From Methylobacterium tardum (GTDB lineage: Bacteria > Pseudomonadota > Alphaproteobacteria > Rhizobiales > Beijerinckiaceae): a DNA stretch of 64,000 nt. The position numbers and the translations under genes are program-made. How positions within the stretch are numbered: position 1 is the first letter of the stretch; every line of letters starts with the position of its first letter. Below the pieces are notes generated by a model, which was given only the letters and a program-made list of their open reading frames with translations, was not told the origin of the DNA and did no database searches. Where the stretch lies: NCBI RefSeq assembly GCF_023546765.1, contig NZ_CP097484.1:3318001-3382000 (forward strand), written 5' to 3'. Below, piece by piece: positions 16,945 through 25,434 of the stretch.

Positions 16945-17502
16945 ATGCGACGCGTCCCAACCTGGTTGGCGGCTCCTTTCGCCTTCCTCGCGCTGACGGG
17001 TGCGGCTCCGGGCGCGGACGGAGGCGTCGGCGAGGCTCCGTTCGGCCTCGCGTGGGGGCCCGTCGCCGACGTGCCGCGCCCGCTCAAGGCCGACCGCGAG
17101 GCCAACCTGACCGCGCTGTACTACCCGCGTGGCTGGCGGCCGGCCGTCGGGTCGGCAACGGCCGAGGTCGTGCTGGTGGTCTGCCGCGAGGAGGGTCTGC
17201 AGGAGGTCGTCTGGGTGGGGCTCCCCCTGGCGGGCGAGGAACTCGCGCGCGTGCGCCGCGCCATCCACGACGAAGGGGTGCGCCGCTACGGCGAGCCGAC
17301 ACCGGGGCCATCGGCCGATTCCGAGCTCTGGCCCGGCGGTCGGGCTCTCCTGGCCAGCCGCGAGGCTCCGGACGGGCGGCACGAGCTCGTCATGGCGGCG
17401 TTCGGTCCCGGCTACGCGGCCTGCTCGGCCGCCCACCTCGCCGCGACCGGACACCCCGCCGGCGCGCACGTGGCCGAGCTCATCGGCTCCTCCGGCCCCT
17501 GA
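16945..17502 (+). CDS. Exported protein of unknown function in the RND pump operon
   Basis: This 185-residue protein starts 5 bp after the pump stop, so it belongs to the same transcript. Residues 1-23 form a signal peptide (MRRVPTWLAAPFAFLALTGA). The mature part has the segment PFGLAWGPVADVPRPL, two Cys (CREEG near 80 and YAACSAA near 157) that could pair, and otherwise mixed alpha/beta composition. I do not recognise a family. Its strict linkage to czcBA suggests an accessory periplasmic role in metal export. Confidence 0.6.
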   Translation: MRRVPTWLAAPFAFLALTGAAPGADGGVGEAPFGLAWGPVADVPRPLKADREANLTALYYPRGWRPAVGSATAEVVLVVCREEGLQEVVWVGLPLAGEELARVRRAIHDEGVRRYGEPTPGPSADSELWPGGRALLASREAPDGRHELVMAAFGPGYAACSAAHLAATGHPAGAHVAELIGSSGP

Positions 17503-17542
17503 GGCGGCCGGTCCGGGACGGCAACGAAAGACTGGGAGCGAC

Positions 17543-18484
17543 ATGGGACACGGACACGCGCACGGCGGCGGCCACGGGCATTCGCACGGCGGCGGCATAC
17601 CCGCGGGCTCGGCGGCGGGCAGGAACAAGGGGCGCCTAGCCTGGGCGCTCGCCCTGACGCTGACCTACATGGCCGCGGAGGTCGTCGGCGGCCTGCTCAC
17701 CGGCAGCCTCGCGCTGCTGGCCGATGCCGCCCACATGGTCACGGATGCCGGCGGCCTCGCGCTGTCGCTGCTCGCCATCCACTACGCGGCCAAGGCGCCG
17801 TCGCCGGGCAAGAGCTTCGGCTACATGCGCTTCGAGATCCTGGCGGCCCTCGCCAACGCCGTCGTGCTGCTCGGGGTGACGGCCTACATCCTGTACGAGG
17901 CCTACCGGCGCTTCTTCGAGCCGACCGAGATCCTCGGCTGGCCGATGATGCTGGTCGCGTTCGTCGGCCTCGGGGTGAACCTCGCCAGCATGAGACTCCT
18001 CGCGGGCGGATCGTCGGAAAGCCTCAACGTCAAGGGCGCCTACTTCGAGGTCTTCTCCGACATGCTGGGTTCGGTCGGCGTCATCGCCGCGGCCCTCGTG
18101 GTGATGGCGACGGGCTGGCGATGGGTCGATCCGCTGGTCGGCGCCGGCATCGGCCTGTTCATCGTGCCGCGCACCTGGCGCCTGTTGAGCGAGGCGCTTC
18201 ACATCCTGCTGGAGGGAACGCCTCTGGGTGTCGATCTTGCCGCGCTACGAACGGAGATCGAGGCGATGCACGGCGTGCGGCGCGCCTACGACCTTCATGC
18301 CTGGACGCTGACCTCCGGCTTCGACGCGATGAGCGGCCACGTGGTCATGGACGACGTCGCCGCCGGACCCGACCTCATCCGCGCGGTCCGGCGTCTGGTG
18401 AAGGAGCGACACGGCATCGAGCACGTCACCGTCCAGGTCGAGGACGAGGCGCTTTCGGCCGAGGCCGCGCGCCTGCCCGTGTGA
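17543..18484 (+). CDS. Cation diffusion facilitator with Glu in the helix-5 metal site
   Basis: ATG 17543 follows GGGAGCGAC. The 313-residue protein begins with a His/Gly-rich head (MGHGHAHGGGHGHSHGGG) and has six membrane helices and a cytosolic C-terminal domain. Helix 2 has ADAAHMVTD, the normal HxxxD. Helix 5 reads YFEVFSD, so Glu replaces the usual His (ExxxD). That changes the ligand set and perhaps the preferred metal. It is the third CDF gene of the island and lies 40 bp after the exported protein gene, so it may be part of the czcBA transcript. Confidence 0.88.
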   Translation: MGHGHAHGGGHGHSHGGGIPAGSAAGRNKGRLAWALALTLTYMAAEVVGGLLTGSLALLADAAHMVTDAGGLALSLLAIHYAAKAPSPGKSFGYMRFEILAALANAVVLLGVTAYILYEAYRRFFEPTEILGWPMMLVAFVGLGVNLASMRLLAGGSSESLNVKGAYFEVFSDMLGSVGVIAAALVVMATGWRWVDPLVGAGIGLFIVPRTWRLLSEALHILLEGTPLGVDLAALRTEIEAMHGVRRAYDLHAWTLTSGFDAMSGHVVMDDVAAGPDLIRAVRRLVKERHGIEHVTVQVEDEALSAEAARLPV

Positions 18485-18499
18485 CGGCGAGCATCCGGC

Positions 18500-18670
18500 A
18501 TGAGCAAGAAATCGGCGCGGCTGCAGAGCGAGTGGGCGCCAAATCCTCGGCGCAAGCGACGGGTCAGGCCATACGTCCGCAAAGCCGCGGATCGAATGAT
18601 GATAGCGATCTGTATCGGATTGCCTCTGGCCGTATTGTTTCTCCAATACTTCAAGCACCTCATGAAGTGA
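18500..18670 (+). CDS. Small basic single-span membrane protein (56 aa)
   Basis: A frame of 56 codons starts at ATG 18500, 15 bp after the CDF stop. It encodes a strongly basic N-terminus (SKKSARLQ, then RRKRRVRPYVRK) followed by one hydrophobic helix MMIAICIGLPLAVLFLQYF and a short KHLMK tail. This plan, positive-inside then membrane span, is convincing for a real small protein. There is only a weak ribosome-binding site. No family recognised. Confidence 0.4.
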   Translation: MSKKSARLQSEWAPNPRRKRRVRPYVRKAADRMMIAICIGLPLAVLFLQYFKHLMK

Positions 18671-18709
18671 TGCCTGAGTAATGATGCTTGACTATGCAAG
18701 GTGTTTTCA

Positions 18710-18988
18710 ATGAATGATCTACAAACGCACCATTTTGCCGTGACGACAACGGCGATGCTTGCGGTTCTGAGAACATCGACCATCGCCATGATGACCCTTC
18801 TCATGCAAAAACTTTCAGCACCTGAACGGGAAGAGGTTTTCGCAGAGATCGCGGCGACAATCGGTGAGTTGCCCCCGGATTATTCCCAGGCAGGCCCCGT
18901 GGGGACCAAGTTCTACGAAGAGGTGGTGGCCGAGGCGCCGGCGCTCGCGAAGGCATTCGTCCAAGATTTGCGTAGATCTCTTGGTTGA
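18710..18988 (+). CDS. Small hypothetical protein
   Basis: From ATG 18710 this gives 92 residues. The first third is mildly hydrophobic (MLAVLRTSTIAMMTLLMQ); the rest is helical and acidic, with EREEVFAEIAATIGELPPDYSQ and FYEEVVAEAPALAKAFVQDLRR. Base composition is somewhat less GC-rich than neighbours, which hints at separate origin. I do not recognise it. An in-frame GTG at 18701 would add three residues. Confidence 0.45.
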   Translation: MNDLQTHHFAVTTTAMLAVLRTSTIAMMTLLMQKLSAPEREEVFAEIAATIGELPPDYSQAGPVGTKFYEEVVAEAPALAKAFVQDLRRSLG

Positions 18989-19100
18989 AATCCGATGAGA
19001 CCATTTATCAGTTATCGAGTGTTGGTGACGGAGAGCAGAGGTCCCGCGGACCTGACGCGCCTGTCGCCTTTTCTGTGCTCGGTGCCCGGCCCGTCACTGA

Positions 19101-19781
19101 GGCTTAGGCGTCTCCGTATCGAGTGCCAACTGGGCATGGCGGATCTTCCTGGCGACACCGCGCCTGCGCGGGTTGCTCGCCCTGAATTTCGCCGTCGCGG
19201 CGGCCGGCGCCATGGTCATCGTCAATACCGTGGTAATCGTCCAGGCCCTGCTCGGACGCCCCCAGCACGACGTCGCCCTTGCCCTTGGACCCTTCGGCGC
19301 GGGCTCGATGGCCGCCGCCCTGGTCCTACCGCGGGTCCTGGACCGCCTGTCCGACAGGGGTGTGATGCTGCCGTCCGCCGCCTTCCTCGGAGTCGTCCTC
19401 GTCGGGGTCGCTGCCCTGACCTGGTGCGGGGCCATCGGCTGGCCCGTACTGCTCGGGACCTGGCTCGTCCTTGGGATCGGCTACTCCGCCGCCCAGTTCG
19501 CGCTCTCGCACGCGTCGTGGCTCCTCACTTACCCGCTGGCGGGCTGCCTCGGCGCTGCCGTCGGGATGCCCGCGACCCTGGCGGCACTCGGCGCCCTGAC
19601 CGTCGCGGGCGTCGCGGCGGCGGCCATGCTTTGGCCTGCATCCGACCCGGACGTCGTCGCACATGCCCACGCGGACCTCGACCCGTCCCACCCCCACGTG
19701 CGGGGGATCGGTCAGGGCCGGCACGAGCATGCTTTCGTCATCGACGACCTGCATCGGCAATGGCCGTCCAGGGCGAATTAG
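19101..19781 (+). pseudogene. MFS transporter, 5-prime-truncated remnant
   Basis: The frame opens after a stop at 19098-19100 and has no credible ATG. Its peptide runs straight into the second half of a major facilitator: FLATPRLRGLLALNFAVAAAG, then GPFGAGSMAAALVLPRVLDRL (loop motif between helices) and three or four further membrane helices. The His-rich tail ends RHEHAFVIDDLHRQWP, which looks like the native C-terminus. About half the usual 12 helices are missing. A TTG at 19173 could start a short product, but the gene is most likely a leftover of a rearrangement. Confidence 0.6.
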
Positions 19782-19910
19782 GAACCACACGGCGAGCGTT
19801 GGAACGGCGACGCTCAGGGGGGCGTCGGGTGCCGGACATCCCTCATCCGATGGTCTGTCGGGGGCCGTGAGGATTGCGTCGCGGCAGGTCCGCATCGAGG
19901 GGAACACGGC

Positions 19911-20348
19911 ATGAGGACGTTGCTCGGATCCTGGCAGCTGTGGGCGCTGCTTTCTGCCGCCTTCGCGGCGTTGACCGCGATCTTCGCCAAGGTCGGCATC
20001 GAGAACGTCAATTCCGACTTCGCCACCTTCATCCGCACGGTCGTCATACTCTGCGCCCTCGGCGCCATCCTGGTCGGCACGGTCCAGTGGGTACCGGTCG
20101 GGTCGGTCTCGGCCAGGACCTACGTGTTCCTGGTGCTCTCGGGCCTCGCCACGGGCGGCTCATGGATCTGCTACTTCCGCGCCCTCAAGCTCGGCGAGGC
20201 CAGCCGCGTGGCCCCGGTCGACAAGCTCAGCGTCGTGCTGGTGGCCGTCTTCGGGGTCGTCTTCCTCGGCGAACGTCTATCTCCACCGAATTGGCTCGGC
20301 GTCGCCCTCATCGCCGCCGGGGCCGTGCTCGTCGCCTATCGAGGATGA
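19911..20348 (+). CDS. EamA/DMT-family small membrane transporter
   Basis: This 145-residue protein has about five membrane helices with the EamA repeat: AFAALTAIFAKVGIENVNSD, then a central LATGGSWICYFRALKLGEASRVAPVDKLSVVL segment and a final GVALIAAGAVLVAY helix. It is half the length of typical drug/metabolite transporters and matches the single-domain group, which probably works as a dimer. ATG 19911 has only a weak upstream Shine-Dalgarno. It precedes the two-component pair by 67 bp. The substrate is unknown. Confidence 0.8.
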   Translation: MRTLLGSWQLWALLSAAFAALTAIFAKVGIENVNSDFATFIRTVVILCALGAILVGTVQWVPVGSVSARTYVFLVLSGLATGGSWICYFRALKLGEASRVAPVDKLSVVLVAVFGVVFLGERLSPPNWLGVALIAAGAVLVAYRG

Positions 20349-20415
20349 AGCCGGCGGGAAGGGATGCGTCGCGGCGCAGTCCAGGGCGAGGGCTCGAAAC
20401 CGGACGGACCGACCG

Positions 20416-21075
20416 ATGCGCGTGCTGTTGATCGAGGACGACCGGATGATCGGCGAAGGGCTGTCGAACGGCCTCTCGGCCGAGGGCTATTCCGTCGATT
20501 GGGTCCGCGACGGCGGCGAGGCCGAGACGGCCCTGCTCAACGGCGGCCACGCGCTCGCGCTGCTCGACCTCGGCCTGCCGGGCGGGGACGGACTTCGGGT
20601 GCTTCGATCCGCCCGGGCGGCCGGGATCGACACGTCGGTGCTCATCATCACGGCGCGGGACGGCCTCGAAAGCCGCGTCGCAGGCCTCGACCTCGGGGCG
20701 GACGATTACCTGGTCAAGCCGTTCGAGATGCGCGAGCTGCTCGCCAGGATGCGGGCCATCCTGCGCCGTCGGGCCGGGCGGGCGAGCGCGCGGCTCGTGG
20801 CCGCCGAGACCGAACTCGACACGGAAAGCCACGTCCTGTCCCACGCCGGGACCGTCGCGGTCCTGTCGGCGCGCGAATACGCCCTCATGCACGCCCTGAT
20901 GGAGCGACCGGGGCGCATCCTCTCTCGTGCGCAGATCGAGGAACGCATCTACGGGTGGGGCGAGGAGGTCGAGAGCAACGCGGTGGACGCCCTGATCCTC
21001 ACGGTCCGTCGAAAGGTCGGCAAGGGCGTGATCCTGAATGTCCGCGGCGCAGGTTGGATGGTACCCAAGCCATGA
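20416..21075 (+). CDS. OmpR-family response regulator (PmrA/QseB-like)
   Basis: The 219-residue protein has an N-terminal receiver with acidic residues EDD (7-9), phospho-acceptor Asp51 in LALLDLGLPGGDG, and Lys101 in LVKPFEM. A winged-helix DNA-binding domain covers about 125-219 and ends RGAGWMVPKP. It overlaps the kinase gene by four bases (ATGA), so the pair is co-translated. The genes immediately downstream are the COG4705-type membrane proteins, which it probably controls; no operator was identified. Confidence 0.92.
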   Translation: MRVLLIEDDRMIGEGLSNGLSAEGYSVDWVRDGGEAETALLNGGHALALLDLGLPGGDGLRVLRSARAAGIDTSVLIITARDGLESRVAGLDLGADDYLVKPFEMRELLARMRAILRRRAGRASARLVAAETELDTESHVLSHAGTVAVLSAREYALMHALMERPGRILSRAQIEERIYGWGEEVESNAVDALILTVRRKVGKGVILNVRGAGWMVPKP

Positions 21076-22364
21076 GGGCCGCCTCCCTGCGCCGCACGAC
21101 GCTCGTCTGGATGACCGCCCTGCTCGCCGGAATCGGCTTGGCCGCGATGGTCGCGGCCTATGCCCTCGCGCGGATCGAGGCGGCCGATTTCCTCGACGGG
21201 CAGTTGCGGCAAGTCGCCCTCAACGCCGGTCCCGGGCTAACGGACGCGGACGCGCCGCCCGCCGCCGACCAGGACCCGGAGGACCAACTCGCCGTCACCA
21301 TCTGGAAGGACGGGCAGGTCCTGCGCGACGACCGCGGCGTCGACGTCCGCCACCCCGGCCGCACGGGATATGCGAACGTCGTCATGGGCGGCGAGCTCTG
21401 GCGCACATACACGACCGCCAACGGCACAACGACGGTCCGGGTCGCCCAGCGCGACGTCGTGAGGGCGGAGTTCGCACGCAATGCGGCGCTCGGTGCCGTG
21501 GCCCCCCTGCTGCTCCTCGTCCCGCTGTCGTGGATCGTCGTCGGCTGGGCGATGAACCGGGCGCTCGGGCGGCTCGACGGCTTGGTGCATGACCTCGCCG
21601 GGCGCGGCGCCGCCGCCCAAGGCCCCTTGCCGACGCGCGGCGTGCCGACGGAGGTGGCGCCCCTCGCCGAGGCCATGAACGGGCTCATCCTTCGCCTGCA
21701 GGCCGCTCTGGCCGCCCAGAAGCGGTTCGTCGCCGACGCGGCGCACGAACTGCGTACGCCGCTCGCCGCGATGCAGATCCAACTCGACCTCGGCGGGCCT
21801 GCCGGTGGCGGGAGCGACGCGCGGCGTACGGCGCTGGCGGACGGCCTCCGGAGGGCGAACCGGCTGGTGGATCAACTGCTCCGTCTCGCCCGGCTCGACG
21901 ACGGTGCCGAGGCGCGTCCTGCATCCGTCGACCTCGGCCAGCTCCTGCTCGACTGCGTCGCCGACCACGTCGTGCTCGCCGAGCGCAAGGACATCGACCT
22001 GGGCGTGCATATCGAGACACCCGCGACGCTTCACGCGTCGGAGGACGAGGTCCGCGTCCTGTTCGCCAACCTCGCCGACAACGCCCTGCGCTACACGCCG
22101 TCCGGAGGCCAGGTCGACGTCCGTCTGCTGAACCGGGACGGTGCGTGCGTCGTCACGGTTCGGGACACCGGCTGCGGGCTGCCGCCGGGAAGCGAGGGCC
22201 GCCTGTTCGACCGCTTCTTCCGGGCCGCGCCACCGGAAGTCGAAGGCACAGGGCTCGGGCTCGCCATCGCCCGCCGCATCGCGGAGCGCAACGACCTCGG
22301 CCTGACGGTCGAAAACCGACGTGACGGGCAGGGGACCCTCGCAACCGTCAGACTGCCGGCCTGA
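21072..22364 (+). CDS. Sensor histidine kinase (PmrB/QseC-like)
   Basis: The 430-residue protein has membrane helices at about 11-32 and 139-160 enclosing a periplasmic domain of some 105 residues, then a HAMP-like linker. The phospho-acceptor is His225 in ADAAHELRTPLA. Downstream lie the N-box NLADNALRYTPSGG, the G1 box DTGCGLPPG and G2 GTGLGLAIARR. All catalytic motifs are intact. The periplasmic part contains no clear metal-binding cluster, and the signal is unknown. It is followed after 92 bp by the COG4705 genes. Confidence 0.92.
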   Translation: MRAASLRRTTLVWMTALLAGIGLAAMVAAYALARIEAADFLDGQLRQVALNAGPGLTDADAPPAADQDPEDQLAVTIWKDGQVLRDDRGVDVRHPGRTGYANVVMGGELWRTYTTANGTTTVRVAQRDVVRAEFARNAALGAVAPLLLLVPLSWIVVGWAMNRALGRLDGLVHDLAGRGAAAQGPLPTRGVPTEVAPLAEAMNGLILRLQAALAAQKRFVADAAHELRTPLAAMQIQLDLGGPAGGGSDARRTALADGLRRANRLVDQLLRLARLDDGAEARPASVDLGQLLLDCVADHVVLAERKDIDLGVHIETPATLHASEDEVRVLFANLADNALRYTPSGGQVDVRLLNRDGACVVTVRDTGCGLPPGSEGRLFDRFFRAAPPEVEGTGLGLAIARRIAERNDLGLTVENRRDGQGTLATVRLPA

Positions 22365-22456
22365 GGCCGAGCCTGCGGCTCCTTTGGACGAAGCTCATTC
22401 TGCCCTCATTATGGCTCGCTATCACGGTGCCCGACCATGACGGACGGGAGACGGGG

Positions 22457-23233
22457 ATGAGCGAGATCCAGCGCCAGATCTTGAACAAGGTACCGGAGGT
22501 CACCGCGGTCTTCTGGGTCATCAAGATACTGTCCACGACCGTCGGCGAGACCGGCGCGGACTACCTCGCGGTGAACGTCGGCCTGGGTGCCGCCGTCACC
22601 GCCACCCTCACGGCCGGCCTCCTCGCGGCCGTCCTCGCCCTGCAGGTGCGCGAGTGGCGCTACTTGCCCTGGACCTATTGGTCGACCGTCGTCCTCGTCA
22701 GCGTGGTCGGCACGCAGGTTACCGACATCCTGACCGACAAGCTCGGCGTGAGCCTCTTCGTCAGCACCGGCGTGTTCGCGGCCGCCCTCGCCACCGTGTT
22801 CGCCCTTTGGTACGCGACCGAGCGGACGCTCTCGATCCACGCCATCGTGACCCGGCGCCGCGAGGCGTTCTACTGGCTCGCCATCCTCCTGACCTTCGCG
22901 CTCGGCACGGCCGCGGGCGACCTCGCTACCGAGGCGCTGGGGCTCGGCTTCAATCTCGGCGTCGTCATCTTCGGCACGATGCTGGCCGCCCTCGCCCTCG
23001 CCTGGCGCCTCGGCACGAACCCGGTGACGATCTTCTGGCTCGCCTACATCGTCACGCGCCCCCTCGGCGCATCGCTGGGCGATCTGCTGTCGCAGGCACG
23101 GGAATACGGCGGCCTCGGCTTCGGCACGGCCTCCACCAGCCTCGCCTTCTTCGCCGTCATCGTCGCCCTGGTGACGTCCCTGAGCCTCGTCTCCGGACGC
23201 CCTGGCGAGCCGGCCGGACAGCGGCGGGCCTGA
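22457..23233 (+). CDS. COG4705-type multi-span membrane protein, copy 1
   Basis: Starting at ATG 22457 (after GGGAGACGGGG) it encodes 258 residues with about eight hydrophobic helices in two repeats. Each repeat opens with a helix containing a conserved acidic core: [27 protein letters not shown] in the first (residues 10-36, given here as family pattern) and [20 protein letters not shown] in the second. The Gly-Glu-Thr and Gly-Asp positions are kept in all three copies of this locus. The family is uncharacterised. Copy 1 is more divergent than copies 2 and 3. It is the first gene after the two-component pair. Confidence 0.75.
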   Translation: MSEIQRQILNKVPEVTAVFWVIKILSTTVGETGADYLAVNVGLGAAVTATLTAGLLAAVLALQVREWRYLPWTYWSTVVLVSVVGTQVTDILTDKLGVSLFVSTGVFAAALATVFALWYATERTLSIHAIVTRRREAFYWLAILLTFALGTAAGDLATEALGLGFNLGVVIFGTMLAALALAWRLGTNPVTIFWLAYIVTRPLGASLGDLLSQAREYGGLGFGTASTSLAFFAVIVALVTSLSLVSGRPGEPAGQRRA

Positions 23234-23295
23234 CCGTCCGCCGCCTCCCGCATCCCCATCCTCCAGTCCTTCCAACGCCGCACGACACGGAGCGA

Positions 23296-23709
23296 ATGAC
23301 CATGCGAAACATCCTCCTCGCCGCCATCGCCGCGACGGTCATCGGCGCCACGGCCGCCCCCCTGGGCCTGCAGGCGATGCAGGACGCCGCCGTCGGAGCG
23401 ACGCCCAAGGCGATGGCGGCCTCGAAGCTCGGCGACCTCTCCAAGTTCCGGACCATCGTCGCCGACGTAAAGGCGATGACCGACCGGGGCGACCTCGCCG
23501 CCGCCAAGACGCGCATCAAGGACCTGGAATTGTCCTGGGACGCGTCCGAGGCCGGCCTGAAGCCGCGAGCCGCCGCCGACTGGCACGTCGTGGACAAGGC
23601 CATCGACCGCACCCTCGACGCGTTGCGGGCTTCGAACCCCGATCCGGCCGCCTGCCGTCGCGCGGTCGACGACCTGCTCGCCATCATCGACCAGACCCAC
23701 ACCGCGTGA
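23296..23709 (+). CDS. Exported helical protein of unknown function
   Basis: ATG 23296 (ATG 23302 is also possible) starts 137 residues with a signal peptide of about 22 residues. The mature part is helical and charged: [20 protein letters not shown], then [16 protein letters not shown] and a C-terminal segment with one Cys. Proteins of this type are sometimes listed as histidine kinase in databases, but no kinase motif is present. It lies between COG4705 copies 1 and 2 and its stop overlaps the GTG start of copy 2, so it is firmly in the operon. It may be a periplasmic partner or sensor for the membrane proteins. Confidence 0.6.
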   Translation: MTMRNILLAAIAATVIGATAAPLGLQAMQDAAVGATPKAMAASKLGDLSKFRTIVADVKAMTDRGDLAAAKTRIKDLELSWDASEAGLKPRAAADWHVVDKAIDRTLDALRASNPDPAACRRAVDDLLAIIDQTHTA

Positions 23710-24521
23710 GCCAGCCCTCGCTTTCCCACGGCAGCCCGATGCAACCGACCGAGCGACCCGGACACGTCGAACCCGCCAAAGTGCCAGAAGCCACCGCCGG
23801 GTTCTGGGCCATCAAGATCGTGGCCACGACGTTGGGCGAGGTCGGCGGCAACGCGGTCACGTTGACGCTCGGTCTCGGCTATCTCGCCGGCACGGCGATC
23901 TTCGGGGCCGCCCTGGCGGTGCTGCTCGCCGCACAGGTCCGGGCGGACCGCTTCCAGCCGCTCCTGTACTGGGCCGTGGTCACCGCGACGACGCTCGCAG
24001 GCACGACCCTCGCCGACTTCTGCGACCGGTCCCTCGGCATCGGCTACGCGGGCGGGTCCCTGGTGTTGCTCGGATTGGTCGTCGCGACCCTGATCCTGTG
24101 GAAGCGCACGCTCGGCACGGTCGCCGTGGAGACGGTACGGTCCCCGCGGGCCGAAGGTTTCTATTGGGCCACGGTCATGTTCTCCCAGACGCTCGGCACC
24201 GCGTTGGGCGACTGGATGGCCGACAGCAGCGGACTCGGGTACAACGGGAGCGCGCTCCTCATCCTCGTCGCGCTGGTCGTGGTCACGGCCCTCCAACTGC
24301 GAACGCGCGTTTCCAGGCCGATGCTGTTCTGGACGGCGTTCGTCCTGACGCGGCCGCTCGGCGCCACCCTCGCCAACTCGCTCGACAAGCCAGTCGCTTC
24401 CGGCGGCCTGGGCATCGACGACATCACGATCTCCGGCGTGCTCGCGCTCGTCATGGCCGGGCTCGTCCTCCTCATCCCGCAGCGTGCCGGTCGCCGGGCG
24501 GCCTGCGCCGACGCGCCGTGA
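23706..24521 (+). CDS. COG4705-type multi-span membrane protein, copy 2
   Basis: GTG 23706 overlaps the previous stop (GTGA); an internal ATG at 23739 could also be used. The 271-residue protein has a polar head and then two four-helix repeats, with [21 protein letters not shown] near residue 25 and [19 protein letters not shown] near 150. It also has [22 protein letters not shown] near 205, which recurs almost exactly in copy 3. No transport motif of a known superfamily is visible. The conserved buried Glu and Asp suggest ion or metal handling, but that is inference. Confidence 0.75.
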   Translation: MSQPSLSHGSPMQPTERPGHVEPAKVPEATAGFWAIKIVATTLGEVGGNAVTLTLGLGYLAGTAIFGAALAVLLAAQVRADRFQPLLYWAVVTATTLAGTTLADFCDRSLGIGYAGGSLVLLGLVVATLILWKRTLGTVAVETVRSPRAEGFYWATVMFSQTLGTALGDWMADSSGLGYNGSALLILVALVVVTALQLRTRVSRPMLFWTAFVLTRPLGATLANSLDKPVASGGLGIDDITISGVLALVMAGLVLLIPQRAGRRAACADAP

Positions 24522-24550
24522 GGTTTCCCCTCGAAGAAGGAGCAGGTCCG

Positions 24551-25329
24551 ATGGACGACCGTTACGAACGCGCTCTGAGCAAGGTGCCGGAGGTCACGCT
24601 GGGCTTTTGGATCATCAAGATCCTGGCCACGACGCTCGGGGAGACCGGCGGCGATACCGTCACCATGACCCTCAATTGGGGCTACCTCGCCGGTACCGCC
24701 CTGTTCGCCGTGCTGCTGGTCGCGCTCGTGGTCGCCCAGGTCATGTCGAAGCGGTTCCACCCGGTCCTGTACTGGTCCACGATCGTCGCCTCGACCACCT
24801 TCGGTACGACGATGGCGGACTTCGCCGACCGCTCGCTCGGCATCGGGTACACCGGCGGGTCGACCCTGCTCCTCGTTTGCCTCGCGGCCGTGCTCGGGCT
24901 CTGGTACGCGACCGAGGGCACCGTGTCGGTGAACACGGTTTCGACCCCCGGGTCGAAGCGTTCTATTGGGGGGCGATCACCTTCTCGCAGACGTTGGGCA
25001 CCGCGCTCGGCGACTGGCTCGCGGACACCGGCGGCCTCGGCTACGAGGGCGGCGCCCTCGTCTTCGCGGCGGCGCTCGCGGTCGTCGTCGCCCTTTACTA
25101 CCGGACCTCGGTTTCGCGCGTCACGCTCTTCTGGGCGGCGTTCATCCTGACCCGCCCGCTCGGGGCCACGGTGGGCGATTTCCTCGACAAGCCGGTCGCC
25201 GACGGCGGGTTGAACCTGAGCCGGCCGCTCGCCTCCGCCGTGATCGCGGCCTTCATCGTCGCGCTCATCGTCCTCCTCCCGCAAAGGGCCGGTCAGCATC
25301 CGACAGAGGGAGCACAGGCGTCGCGCTGA
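24551..25329 (+). pseudogene. COG4705-type multi-span membrane protein, copy 3, frameshifted
   Basis: From ATG 24551 (after GGAGCAGGTCCG) the first 134 residues match copy 2 closely: KVPEVTLGFWIIKILATTLGE and then [14 protein letters not shown]. In the run of five C at 24945-24949 one C is missing: the expected TPRVEAFYWGAITFSQTLG instead reads TPGSKRS. The rest of the protein is intact in the next frame and ends at 25329, giving about 259 residues. A single-base slip in a C run inside a conserved motif looks like a sequencing error more than decay. Confidence 0.75.
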
Positions 25330-25434
25330 CCCGGACGTTCCCGTGCGAGCGCCGAACGGCCACCGTGCCTTGCCCAAAGCTTCCGGATCGCCACGTCCAA
25401 GCGTATGATGAGGGGGAACCTATAGTGCCAAAGC

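Noticed and set aside
23296..23709. Annotation of the exported helical protein as a histidine kinase
   Set aside because: It has no H-box, N-box or G-box and is only 137 residues long, so that label would be wrong.
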